From Gammaproteobacteria bacterium (GTDB lineage Bacteria > Pseudomonadota > Gammaproteobacteria > Pseudomonadales > Azotimanducaceae), in NCBI GenBank assembly GCA_027295975.1, contig JAPUJX010000570.1, positions 1-7,734 of the forward strand: DNA of 7,734 bases, read 5' to 3'. The translations under genes and the position numbers were made by a program. Every line of letters begins with the position of its first letter. Positions within the stretch are counted from its first letter, which is position 1. The notes under the pieces were generated by a model that saw nothing but the letters and a program-made list of their open reading frames with translations, ran no database searches and was not told the origin of the DNA. This document shows, piece by piece, positions 1-5,976 of this stretch.

Positions 1-2
1 GG

Positions 3-125
3 GTGGTGCGCCTGACATGGGACTTCGGCTTGAGGAGCACGTCCTGGCCGGATGTATCAGCAATAGCCACTACTATTCAACCCAAACCCCCGGGATTAAT
101 CCTAATAGACGGGAAAGCCATGTAA
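3..125 (+). CDS. Possible 3' end of an unrecognised gene entering from the left edge
   Basis: This frame is open from the window edge to a TAA at 123-125 and would encode about 40 residues ending in PPGLILIDGKAM. The first 16 or so codons mostly end in G or C, as expected for a coding frame in this DNA, but that bias fades towards the stop. The tail faintly resembles the beta3 strand region of response-regulator receiver domains (hydrophobic-hydrophobic-D), but the frame stops there, so if that likeness is real the gene is truncated. Two other frames are also open over the first 60 bases, one of them on the minus strand. I do not recognise the product and cannot exclude that the region is non-coding. 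Confidence 0.2.
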   Translation: MVRLTWDFGLRSTSWPDVSAIATTIQPKPPGLILIDGKAM

Positions 126-143
126 AAAGTTTGCATTTATCCG

Positions 144-177
144 CCTTTCCCAATAGATGCATCCGCCGGCGGAAAGG
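144..177. repeat. Inverted repeat with nested palindromes upstream of the hydrolase
   Basis: CCTTTCC at 144-150 is the exact reverse complement of GGAAAGG at 171-177. The 20-base interval contains the palindromes GATGCATC (156-163) and CCGCCGGCGG (163-172, running into the right arm). A separate palindrome, GGATTAATCC, lies at 93-102. The right arm is followed by TTTAGTT, so a poor terminator for an upstream gene is possible, but the loop is long and there is no real T-run. Nothing else is recognisable in the gene-free stretch from 126 to 277. Confidence 0.3.
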
Positions 178-214
178 TTTAGTTGGCCGGCAGCCATAAC
201 ACCCAACACATGCG

Positions 215-244
215 TTGTCAGCCCGATGGCTTAGGATACATACT
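215..244 (+). promoter_or_regulatory. Weak candidate sigma70 promoter for the alpha/beta hydrolase
   Basis: TTGTCA at 215-220 matches five of six bases of the -35 consensus. CATACT at 239-244, after an 18-base spacer, matches four of six bases of the -10 consensus. Transcription would then start around 251, about 27 bases before the preferred ATG at 278. This is pattern matching only. Confidence 0.25.
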
Positions 245-277
245 CCGATAGAACGCAACATCAAGGCAACCGGGAAT

Positions 278-1270
278 ATGAAAAAGCAACTCGCTAGTGT
301 TCTGCTGATGTTATCGCTGATGGGTTCACAGCAGGCGCGGTGTGCGGAACCCGCAGCCGATCTGACTGGATTTCTCGATCAACACGAGATGGCAAATATC
401 CAGGCAAACGGCATCAACATCGCTTACAAAATTATCGGTGAACCAACGGCCCCTCCGCTTTTGATGATCATGGGATTGAGTGCATCCCACCGGCTGTGGG
501 GAGATGCGTTCATCGAACGTCTCGCCCACGCGGGTTATCTGCTCGTGCTGTTCGACAATCGAGACACCGGTGAAACACAACGAATGGACGAATTTGGTCA
601 ACCCACAATCTGGTGGGAGATGTTGAAAAACCTGGTGGGCTTCGAGGTCAACGCCGCCTATACGCTGGAAGACATGGCAATGGACAGCGTGGCGTTAATG
701 GATGCCCTGAACATCACCGACGCACACATCGTAGGTGCTTCCATGGGAGGGATGATCGCCCAGATCATCGCCGCCGAACACCCCGAACGCGTCCGCAGCC
801 TGGTCTCCATCATGTCCACCACCGGGGCGCCTCATTTACCCTCTCCTCAGGACGGGGCGGGTGACGACCTTACCGACATAGCCGGTAGTGAAGGCGAACG
901 GCGCTCTGAACTGGAGGCAATCGGCCTTCATGTGGACGCCATGCCCAGACAGCTGATGGCAATCATCAAGTCCGGCGACCGCACGGAACAGGTCAAAACC
1001 ATCTCGGTACCAACCCTGGTCATACATGGTGAAGACGACACATTGCTGCCTCCCCCACATGGCAAACACACCGCGGCCATGATCGAAGGATCCAGGTTGG
1101 TGATGTTTGCGGGCATGGGGCACAACCTGCCCGAAAACGTCCAGCCGGACCTTGTAGCGGCAATGGCAGAACACATCGATTCGGTGGAGTCGAGTCGCCT
1201 GTCCGGGCAAAAAGCACCAGACACGACCAGTACGGCGGGAGAAGAGGGAAAACCCCCAATCACGAATTGA
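278..1270 (+). CDS. Exported alpha/beta hydrolase (RdmC-like esterase family)
   Basis: A 330-residue serine hydrolase, probably an esterase or lactonase acting outside the cytoplasm; the substrate is unknown. The ATG at 278 is preferred over upstream in-frame starts because it opens directly on a signal peptide (MKKQ, then a hydrophobic run to about residue 16, with likely cleavage near residues 22-23). A weak purine stretch, GGGAA, precedes it. Visible fold landmarks are the oxyanion region MIMGLSAS (63-70), FDNRDTG (92-98) typical of this family, the nucleophile elbow GASMGG with Ser155, HGEDD with the likely acid Asp254, and GMGH with His282, giving a complete triad. The Ser-to-Asp interval is about 99 residues, short for this family, so the cap domain looks reduced. 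The last 30 residues are polar and look disordered. The cytochrome P450 remnant begins at its stop codon, suggesting a former operon. Family assignment is strong; location is inferred from the leader. Confidence 0.9.
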   Translation: MKKQLASVLLMLSLMGSQQARCAEPAADLTGFLDQHEMANIQANGINIAYKIIGEPTAPPLLMIMGLSASHRLWGDAFIERLAHAGYLLVLFDNRDTGETQRMDEFGQPTIWWEMLKNLVGFEVNAAYTLEDMAMDSVALMDALNITDAHIVGASMGGMIAQIIAAEHPERVRSLVSIMSTTGAPHLPSPQDGAGDDLTDIAGSEGERRSELEAIGLHVDAMPRQLMAIIKSGDRTEQVKTISVPTLVIHGEDDTLLPPPHGKHTAAMIEGSRLVMFAGMGHNLPENVQPDLVAAMAEHIDSVESSRLSGQKAPDTTSTAGEEGKPPITN

Positions 1271-1567
1271 GCGAGATGAAATGCCCGGTGAGACTCGATG
1301 ACGTGGACCTCTTCTCGCCAGGTGCTCAGGAACACGGGTATGAGGCACATCAGATTCTCCATGACGATGGCTGTCTCGATTCAGACACTGCGCCCGAACA
1401 TGGAACTCTGGCGGGCGCACCGCCGCCGGCTCACCGATTCCTGGGTCGGGCCAGGGGTGGATCGAATTGACGAACTCGGTTATGCACCCGGCAACGAATC
1501 TCTACATCGGCCCGGCTTCATGCTCGGCACCCTGGAATTGCGGTTGAAGTTCAAGAAGGCGAGCTGA
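1267..1567 (+). pseudogene. Cytochrome P450 remnant, frameshifted and internally deleted
   Basis: Two overlapping reading frames each carry pieces of what looks like one bacterial P450. Frame A (TTG at 1267 or ATG at 1276, to about 1368) gives CPVRLDDVDLFSPGAQEHGY and then EAHQILHDD, which resembles the extreme N-terminus of some bacterial class I P450s, where I recall an aromatic at the Gly of EHGY. Frame B (about 1370-1564) gives QTLRPNMELWRAHRRRLTDS followed by WVGPG, which resembles the segment around helices B'-C with its heme-propionate-contacting WRxHR motif. It then jumps at about 1468 to ELGYAPGNESLHRPGFMLG and TLELRLKF, which looks like a P450 C-terminal strand. An intact P450 has about 400 residues or more; about 100 are left. 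The I-helix, ExxR and heme Cys motifs are all absent. Frame B alone could be read as a 75-residue ORF from ATG 1340, preceded by AGGAA, but its content argues for debris. Family recognition is from memory, without alignment. Confidence 0.62.
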
Positions 1568-1575
1568 GAACAGCT
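1562..1575. terminator. Small hairpin between converging genes, possible weak terminator
   Basis: AGCTG (1562-1566) and CAGCT (1571-1575) form a 5-bp stem with a 4-base loop, lying 3 bases past the stop codon of the minus-strand cytochrome c and overlapping the end of the P450 remnant. There is no T-run on either side, so intrinsic termination would be poor. Confidence 0.2.
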
Positions 1576-1578
1576 AAA

Positions 1579-1980
1579 TCAGGGATTCGCGATAATGAGC
1601 TCGTCGAGTTTGCCTCCCCGGCGTTCGAGGGGCTCGTCGCCGGCTGGAAACTTACTGAGTGAGAAGATATACGCCAGTATGTCCACATACTCTTTCCCCC
1701 GCAGACTTCCGGGATCTGATTCAGGCATCGTAGCGCTCATCATCTGAAGCAGCGTAGCTACCGATTGACCACTCCAGACCTCGAGCACCGGTTGGAAGTA
1801 CTTCTTGTCATGACAGATCAGGCAATGCTCCCGGTAGAGCCCCTCGCCGCTTTTGGCCTGTTGTTTCGAATATACCGCATCGATGGTCGTTCTGGGTTTT
1901 GCACCCACATTGAAGCTCAGCAACACAACCAGTACCGCTACCGACAACCTGACCAACGCACCTCCCCCCGGATTGCTCAC
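1579..1980 (-). CDS. Periplasmic class I c-type cytochrome, partner of the PQQ dehydrogenase
   Basis: A 133-residue precursor with a signal peptide (hydrophobic LSVAVLVVLLSF at about 12-23, then NVGA; likely cleavage after Ala27) and a single heme-binding motif, CLICH, at residues 53-57. Met85 in ATMPESDPGSL is the probable sixth heme ligand. A DILAYIF helix (100-106) is the usual C-terminal helix of this family. It would take electrons from reduced PQQ in the neighbouring dehydrogenase and pass them to a terminal oxidase. The frame opens with GTG at 1980, 4 bases after the dehydrogenase stop, so translation is probably coupled. No Shine-Dalgarno precedes that GTG. Instead GGGGGAGG lies just inside the frame (about 1961-1968), followed by a TTG at 1956, so the true start may be internal. 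The mature protein would be the same either way. Confidence 0.9.
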   Translation of the reverse strand: MSNPGGGALVRLSVAVLVVLLSFNVGAKPRTTIDAVYSKQQAKSGEGLYREHCLICHDKKYFQPVLEVWSGQSVATLLQMMSATMPESDPGSLRGKEYVDILAYIFSLSKFPAGDEPLERRGGKLDELIIANP

Positions 1981-1984
1981 GTTT

Positions 1985-3991
1985 TCAAGGTAATGCCAAT
2001 GTGGTGAGCTTGCTGCCTGTCTGCATGATCACATACTGCTTACCTTCGTGGACGTAGGTCATCATGCCGTAACGCGTTCGATCCGACATTTCCACTTTTC
2101 CGATCTGTTTCCCGGTTGCCTTGTCAATAGCAAACAAGTGCGGCGTTCCATCGCTTGCGGTTGAGGCGTACATCAACAGCGACTTGGTGACGGTCAATGG
2201 CGGGGAAGAGCCGGTTCCAGTGTTGGGGATATCCATGTCCTTGAGATCAGGGTGGTTCAGCACCCGTTCGGGTGTCTCGCCCACGGGTACATACCACAGG
2301 TGTTCGCCCGTATTCATATCGATTGCCGTGATCCGGCTGTAGGGTGGCTTGAATAACGGCAGATCATCCGGACCTCGTACACCGGCACCTCGCAGCACCG
2401 CATAATCGGCAATTGTCGAACCGGTAGGTGCTTCGAGAATCGCATCTCGCTCCTTACCTGGCGCCATGATCCGCGTAGTACACGCCCTGCGGGATGGTAC
2501 GTAGAGAATGCCGGTTTCCGGATCGGCAGCCACAGGTGCATCGATGTTCACACCACCGACATCCCCCGGACACCAGAGCGCGCCCTTCTTGCCCATGTCG
2601 TTGTCGCGATGTAACGGCGGGTTGAACAGTGGTCCAATTTCCCAATCGGCGAGGATTTCAATCGCTTCCTGGCGTAGCCGGGGGGTGAAATCGATGAGGT
2701 CGTCGTGAGTCAACCCCTGCCCGTCGTAGGGGGCCGGTTTGGTCGGAAACGGCTGAGTTTCAGCGAGCTTCTCGCCGGGAATTTTCGAGACCGGCACTGT
2801 TTTTTCTACAATCGGCCACAGAGGCTCGCCAGTTTCCCGATTAAAGGCGTAAACGAAAGCCTGCTTGGTGGCCTGCGCAACGATGGGTACCATTTTGCCG
2901 TCCATCTCGACGTCCAGCAGTACGGGTGCCGTCGGCGTGTCGTAGTTCCAGATATCGTGATGCACCATCTGGAAGTGCCACAAGCGTTTGCCGGTTTTGA
3001 CGTCCAGAGCAATCAAGCTGGTACTGAAGAGATTATCGCCCGGCCGGAAACCGCCGTAGAAGTCGAGGGTGGCGCCGTTGGTGGGAACATAGACAATGCC
3101 TCGTTTTTGATCCGCCGACAAAGGTGCCCAGGAGGAAATATCTCCCGTCCACTCCCACGCATCGTTTTCCCACGTATCGTGTCCGAACTCTCCCGGGCCG
3201 GGAAGCACGTCGAATTTCCACAGGAACTCACCGGTTCTGGCGTCGTAGCCGAGGATGTCTCCGGGTATGTTTTCGATGCGCGACTGGTTGTACCCCTGTT
3301 CGGCGGAGTTACCGACCACGATCACGCCATTCACCACAATCGGTGGAGAGGAGGAGGTGATGTACCCGATTTTCAGATCAATGCCGTCATAAGGATCATA
3401 AGGGTGACCGAGATCGGCAAGCAGATCGACAACTCCGGTATCCGGAAAACCCTCGACAAGCACCTTCTTTCCGAACCCTTCGAGGGGAACACCGGTATCT
3501 GCATCCAAAGCGGTCAGGAAAAACGCCGGAGAAACGATGTAGACGACACCACGGCCATCGATCTCCGCATAGGCGATCCCCTTACCGTAATCCTTGCGCA
3601 TCGAATACTCCCAGCGGGCGGTATTCGGTTCTCGGTAAGACCACAACGTCTCACCGGATTCCGGGTCGATCGCCACCACGTGCCGGCGGGGTCCTGCAAC
3701 GGTGTAGAGAACACCGTTTATGTAACTCGGAGTCGAACGACCACTCTGCGCATTGAAGCTTGCACCGTCCCAGACCCAGGTTTCCTCGAGATCGTTGAAG
3801 GTCGACGCGTTGATCTGATCGGCCGGCGAATAACGGGTATGTTCGGAATCCCCTCCCAAATAGTGCCACTGACCGTTTTTTGTGCCCGGGTGTTCGGCCG
3901 CAAGCCCATTCACAGCGGCAAACGATGCCCCGATAAAAAGTGAAATCAGCACCACACGGGTTGACCCCATCGCCAAATCTGAATTCTTCAT
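1985..3991 (-). CDS. PQQ-dependent dehydrogenase, glucose-dehydrogenase-like, periplasmic
   Basis: A 668-residue quinoprotein that oxidises an alcohol or sugar in the periplasm using bound pyrroloquinoline quinone and calcium; the actual substrate cannot be read from sequence. The ATG at 3991 is chosen because it is preceded by GGGGTGAC and opens on a signal peptide (hydrophobic core 13-28, ending NGLAA at about 28-32). An upstream in-frame ATG at 4093 adds 34 residues unlike a leader. The entry motif GGDSEHTRYSPADQI (46-60) is followed by repeated beta-propeller tryptophan-docking units such as DPESGETLW (109-117), DARTGEFLW (250-258), DVKTGKRLW (330-338) and DMNTGEHLW (558-566). HHDIWNYD (344-351) and ATKQ with Lys376 align by motif with the active-site Asp and Lys of E. 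coli membrane glucose dehydrogenase. Unlike that enzyme, there is no five-helix membrane domain. There is no adjacent Cys-Cys pair as in methanol dehydrogenases; the Cys residues at 474 and 504 are isolated. It ends with the usual GKQYVI strand and ALP terminus. Confidence 0.93.
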   Translation of the reverse strand: MKNSDLAMGSTRVVLISLFIGASFAAVNGLAAEHPGTKNGQWHYLGGDSEHTRYSPADQINASTFNDLEETWVWDGASFNAQSGRSTPSYINGVLYTVAGPRRHVVAIDPESGETLWSYREPNTARWEYSMRKDYGKGIAYAEIDGRGVVYIVSPAFFLTALDADTGVPLEGFGKKVLVEGFPDTGVVDLLADLGHPYDPYDGIDLKIGYITSSSPPIVVNGVIVVGNSAEQGYNQSRIENIPGDILGYDARTGEFLWKFDVLPGPGEFGHDTWENDAWEWTGDISSWAPLSADQKRGIVYVPTNGATLDFYGGFRPGDNLFSTSLIALDVKTGKRLWHFQMVHHDIWNYDTPTAPVLLDVEMDGKMVPIVAQATKQAFVYAFNRETGEPLWPIVEKTVPVSKIPGEKLAETQPFPTKPAPYDGQGLTHDDLIDFTPRLRQEAIEILADWEIGPLFNPPLHRDNDMGKKGALWCPGDVGGVNIDAPVAADPETGILYVPSRRACTTRIMAPGKERDAILEAPTGSTIADYAVLRGAGVRGPDDLPLFKPPYSRITAIDMNTGEHLWYVPVGETPERVLNHPDLKDMDIPNTGTGSSPPLTVTKSLLMYASTASDGTPHLFAIDKATGKQIGKVEMSDRTRYGMMTYVHEGKQYVIMQTGSKLTTLALP

Positions 3992-4157
3992 TGTCACCCC
4001 ACGATAAACATCATGTTTGTTGTTGTACCGACCAATAGGTCTGGCTCGGCTCCAGCCCATTGTCTCGCCTATTCCCTCAACCATTCCCCCCAACCATTCT
4101 AAAGCAAGACGGTACCGAGTCGCCTACAATACATCGCTGGTCGCCTCGGCATCACTA
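3992..4157. promoter_or_regulatory. Divergent intergenic region between the PQQ operon and the RCK-zinc finger-flavoenzyme operon
   Basis: 166 bases must hold the promoters of both operons. On the plus strand TACAAT at 4125-4130 is a five-of-six -10 match, and would place the transcript start about 20 bases before the ATG at 4158, although no good -35 hexamer sits at the right distance. On the minus strand I find no convincing promoter pair. Pyrimidine-rich runs (CCCCCC near 4085-4092) are notable but unassigned. Confidence 0.4.
4006..4018. repeat. 13-base perfect palindrome, candidate operator
   Basis: AAACAT and ATGTTT are exact reverse complements separated by one base. The site lies 15-27 bases upstream of the dehydrogenase ATG on the minus strand, just ahead of its ribosome-binding region, and so could be bound by a regulator of the PQQ operon. 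No regulator gene lies in the window. Functional assignment is inference. Confidence 0.4.
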
Positions 4158-5405
4158 ATGGCACAGGAATCTCTCGATAACCCGACAATCAACTGGCGCT
4201 GGCCAGCGGCATTGATTCTATTTCTGCTCGCAATCGGCGGGCTGCTTTCCGGCGTTTCGCTCTCGGAGCGCCCGGATGTGATTCACTCCGGTTTCCTCAC
4301 CAAAGCATATTACAGTCTTGGGCTTTTTGTGGTCGGCGGCCTCGACATCGGTACCCCCACGGGTGGGTCGGCCCTCGGCCGGTTGGCGTTATGGCTTGCC
4401 TATTTCGGTGCCCCCGCACTCACCGCATCAGCCGTGTTCGAAGCGGTCTTAACCTTGATCTCGCCGAACCGCTGGCAGCTCAAACACCTGCGCGATCATG
4501 TCGTGATCGTCGGCGCCGGTGGGTTGACTACCAGCTACCTGCGGGTATTGCGAAAACAGTCTCCCGACGTATCGGTTGTGGTCGTGAACGATGGGGTCGA
4601 GTTCGTCCGTGAACAGGAACTGCGCGAGACATTCAACGTCAACGTAATCACCGGCGACATCACCCACGATTTTCTGCTCAAGGCATTGCGGCTCGATAAA
4701 GCGATTCGCGTTGTCCTGCTCGGCGAAGACGATTTTCAATCCTACGAAGCCGCAAGCAAAATTCTCCGCCAATTTCCCCATCTCGGGTCGAAAATAGTGC
4801 TTCATTGTCACAGGCTTCGATTCATGCGGGCGATGCAGGAAACCAATGTCGCCAAACAAACCATCAACTTCAACCTGTATAACCTCGCGGCCGCAGGATT
4901 GGTCAGGGACCATCTGATAGGGCACTTTCGAAAAACCCAGGACCGGGACGTTGTCGTCATAGCCGGGTTCGGTCGTTTCGGACAAACCGTTCTCGAAGAA
5001 CTGCAGACCCATGCACGCGACGAAATCGCAACCGTTGGCGTTATCGACATCGATGCCGACCGCCGAGTGCTGGTGGTCGACGAACAACGACAGATCAGCG
5101 AAAACTACCGGCGCGAAGTTTTTCAGGGGGATATCGCGCACCCCGAGGTATGGCAGAACCTGGCGGCTTCCATAGATCTCTCCGTAGGGGAGCCAACCGT
5201 GATTATCGGCACCGGGCGCGCGGACGAAAATCTACGAAGCGCCCTCTGGCTGAAGCGCGAATACCCCAATACGATGGTATTCGCCCGTACCAACGACAAA
5301 TCAGAGTTGGCCCTGGAGATTGGCGCCGAACACGACATCAAATGTTTCAGTATCAAGCAGTTGATTGAGGACAATATTCCTGCGAGTTGGTTGAATCAGC
5401 AATAA
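4158..5405 (+). CDS. Membrane-anchored protein with two RCK/TrkA_N nucleotide-binding domains
   Basis: A 415-residue protein with a channel-like membrane N-terminus and a duplicated regulator-of-K+-conductance (TrkA_N) cytoplasmic part. TM1 is at about 15-33. A hydrophobic segment with a glycine-rich loop (LFVVGGLDIGTPTGG, 56-70) sits where a pore loop would lie, and TM2 is at about 75-101. The first Rossmann domain starts with VVIVGAGG (115-122) and the second with VVVIAGFGRFG (265-275), whose beta2 strand ends in acidic residues (VIDIDAD, 295-301), suggesting an NAD(H)-type nucleotide. The pore-loop-like segment lacks TVGYG, so K+ selectivity is doubtful. It may be a pseudo-channel or sensor related to TrkA/Kef/POLLUX-type RCK proteins. 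The ATG at 4158 is preferred because MAQESLDNP leads straight into TM1. The ATG at 4017 would add 47 residues of non-membrane sequence and start inside the palindrome of the divergent promoter region. No clear Shine-Dalgarno is visible. It is probably the first gene of a three-gene operon. Confidence 0.82.
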   Translation: MAQESLDNPTINWRWPAALILFLLAIGGLLSGVSLSERPDVIHSGFLTKAYYSLGLFVVGGLDIGTPTGGSALGRLALWLAYFGAPALTASAVFEAVLTLISPNRWQLKHLRDHVVIVGAGGLTTSYLRVLRKQSPDVSVVVVNDGVEFVREQELRETFNVNVITGDITHDFLLKALRLDKAIRVVLLGEDDFQSYEAASKILRQFPHLGSKIVLHCHRLRFMRAMQETNVAKQTINFNLYNLAAAGLVRDHLIGHFRKTQDRDVVVIAGFGRFGQTVLEELQTHARDEIATVGVIDIDADRRVLVVDEQRQISENYRREVFQGDIAHPEVWQNLAASIDLSVGEPTVIIGTGRADENLRSALWLKREYPNTMVFARTNDKSELALEIGAEHDIKCFSIKQLIEDNIPASWLNQQ

Positions 5406-5433
5406 GTAAGGGATCCTGGAGTTTTATTCAATC

Positions 5434-5976
5434 ATGACACATACGATCGAACCCGCCGCCAGCGGCCGCGCCAAATGCCGCGGTTGTGGCAAGCCGATCG
5501 CCAAAGGAGAACTGCGTTTCGGTGAACGATTGCCGAATCCCTTTGCCGACGGTGAGATGACGCTCTGGTTCCACTTGCAGTGCGCCGCGCTCAAACGACC
5601 CGAGTCCCTGAAACCAACACTGCAGGAGTCGACCCTCGATATCGAAGATGCAACTTCGTTGGTTCGCAGCATGGAGTTCGGCCTTGAACATCGACGTCTC
5701 GAACGTATCAACGGAGTCGAAAAAGCCACCAGCGCCCGGGCCCGTTGCCGCTCCTGTCGTGAGGTGATCAGCAAAGGGCAATGGCGTATTCCTCTCGTTT
5801 TCTTCGAGGAAGGCATGTTCAACGCCTCGGGTTTCGTGCACGTAACGTGTGCTGCCCAGTTTTTCGAAACCACCGACATTCTGACGTACATCGTGCATTT
5901 CACCGACGAGTTGCCACCCGAAGACCTTGAAGAACTCCAGCAAGCGCTGGATGGTTCCGGGAAGATCAGCCCGTGA
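5434..5976 (+). CDS. Tandem PARP-type zinc finger protein
   Basis: A 180-residue soluble protein consisting of two PARP-type (zf-PARP) zinc fingers and little else. Finger 1 binds through Cys15, Cys18, His47 and Cys50 (C-x2-C-x28-H-x2-C), the same spacing as human PARP1 finger 1 (Cys21, Cys24, His53, Cys56). It also shares SGRAxC before the first Cys, KGELR after it, and WFHLQC at the His-Cys pair. Finger 2 uses Cys105, Cys108, His136 and Cys139 (x27 spacing), with SARARC, SKGQWR and FVHVTC. The linker (about 60-98) is charged and helical-looking, and the tail ends in an acidic amphipathic helix (PPEDLEELQQAL, 161-172). There is no ADP-ribosyltransferase, BRCT or WGR domain. In eukaryotes these fingers bind DNA ends and nicks; whether this protein binds DNA is inference. 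The ATG follows TGGAG at a long 12-base spacing and lies 28 bases after the RCK gene. Its stop overlaps the next start (GTGA). Confidence 0.9.
   Translation: MTHTIEPAASGRAKCRGCGKPIAKGELRFGERLPNPFADGEMTLWFHLQCAALKRPESLKPTLQESTLDIEDATSLVRSMEFGLEHRRLERINGVEKATSARARCRSCREVISKGQWRIPLVFFEEGMFNASGFVHVTCAAQFFETTDILTYIVHFTDELPPEDLEELQQALDGSGKISP

Noticed and set aside
836..1420. 194-codon minus-strand open frame across the hydrolase end and the P450 remnant
   Set aside because: It has low-complexity, Arg/His-rich shadow composition and overlaps the hydrolase Asp and His motifs on the other strand.
2705..3943. 412-codon plus-strand open frame opposite the PQQ dehydrogenase
   Set aside because: It lies entirely antisense to a motif-rich quinoprotein and has no recognisable domain. 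Its length follows from the codon bias of the real gene.
3992..4093. Upstream ATG at 4093 as the start of the PQQ dehydrogenase
   Set aside because: The extra 34 residues precede a complete signal peptide that has its own ATG and purine-rich ribosome-binding region at 3991.
4017..4157. Upstream ATG at 4017 as the start of the RCK protein
   Set aside because: It would add 47 residues unlike any leader, begin within the 13-base palindrome, and lie upstream of the best -10 match (TACAAT, 4125-4130).
4449..5141. 230-codon minus-strand open frame opposite the RCK-domain gene
   Set aside because: It is antisense to two clear Rossmann domains, and the translation has no family features and no ribosome-binding site worth noting.
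5424..5943. Two minus-strand frames of about 160-170 codons opposite the zinc-finger gene
   Set aside because: The plus-strand product has two complete zinc fingers with conserved spacing, while the minus-strand translations show nothing.
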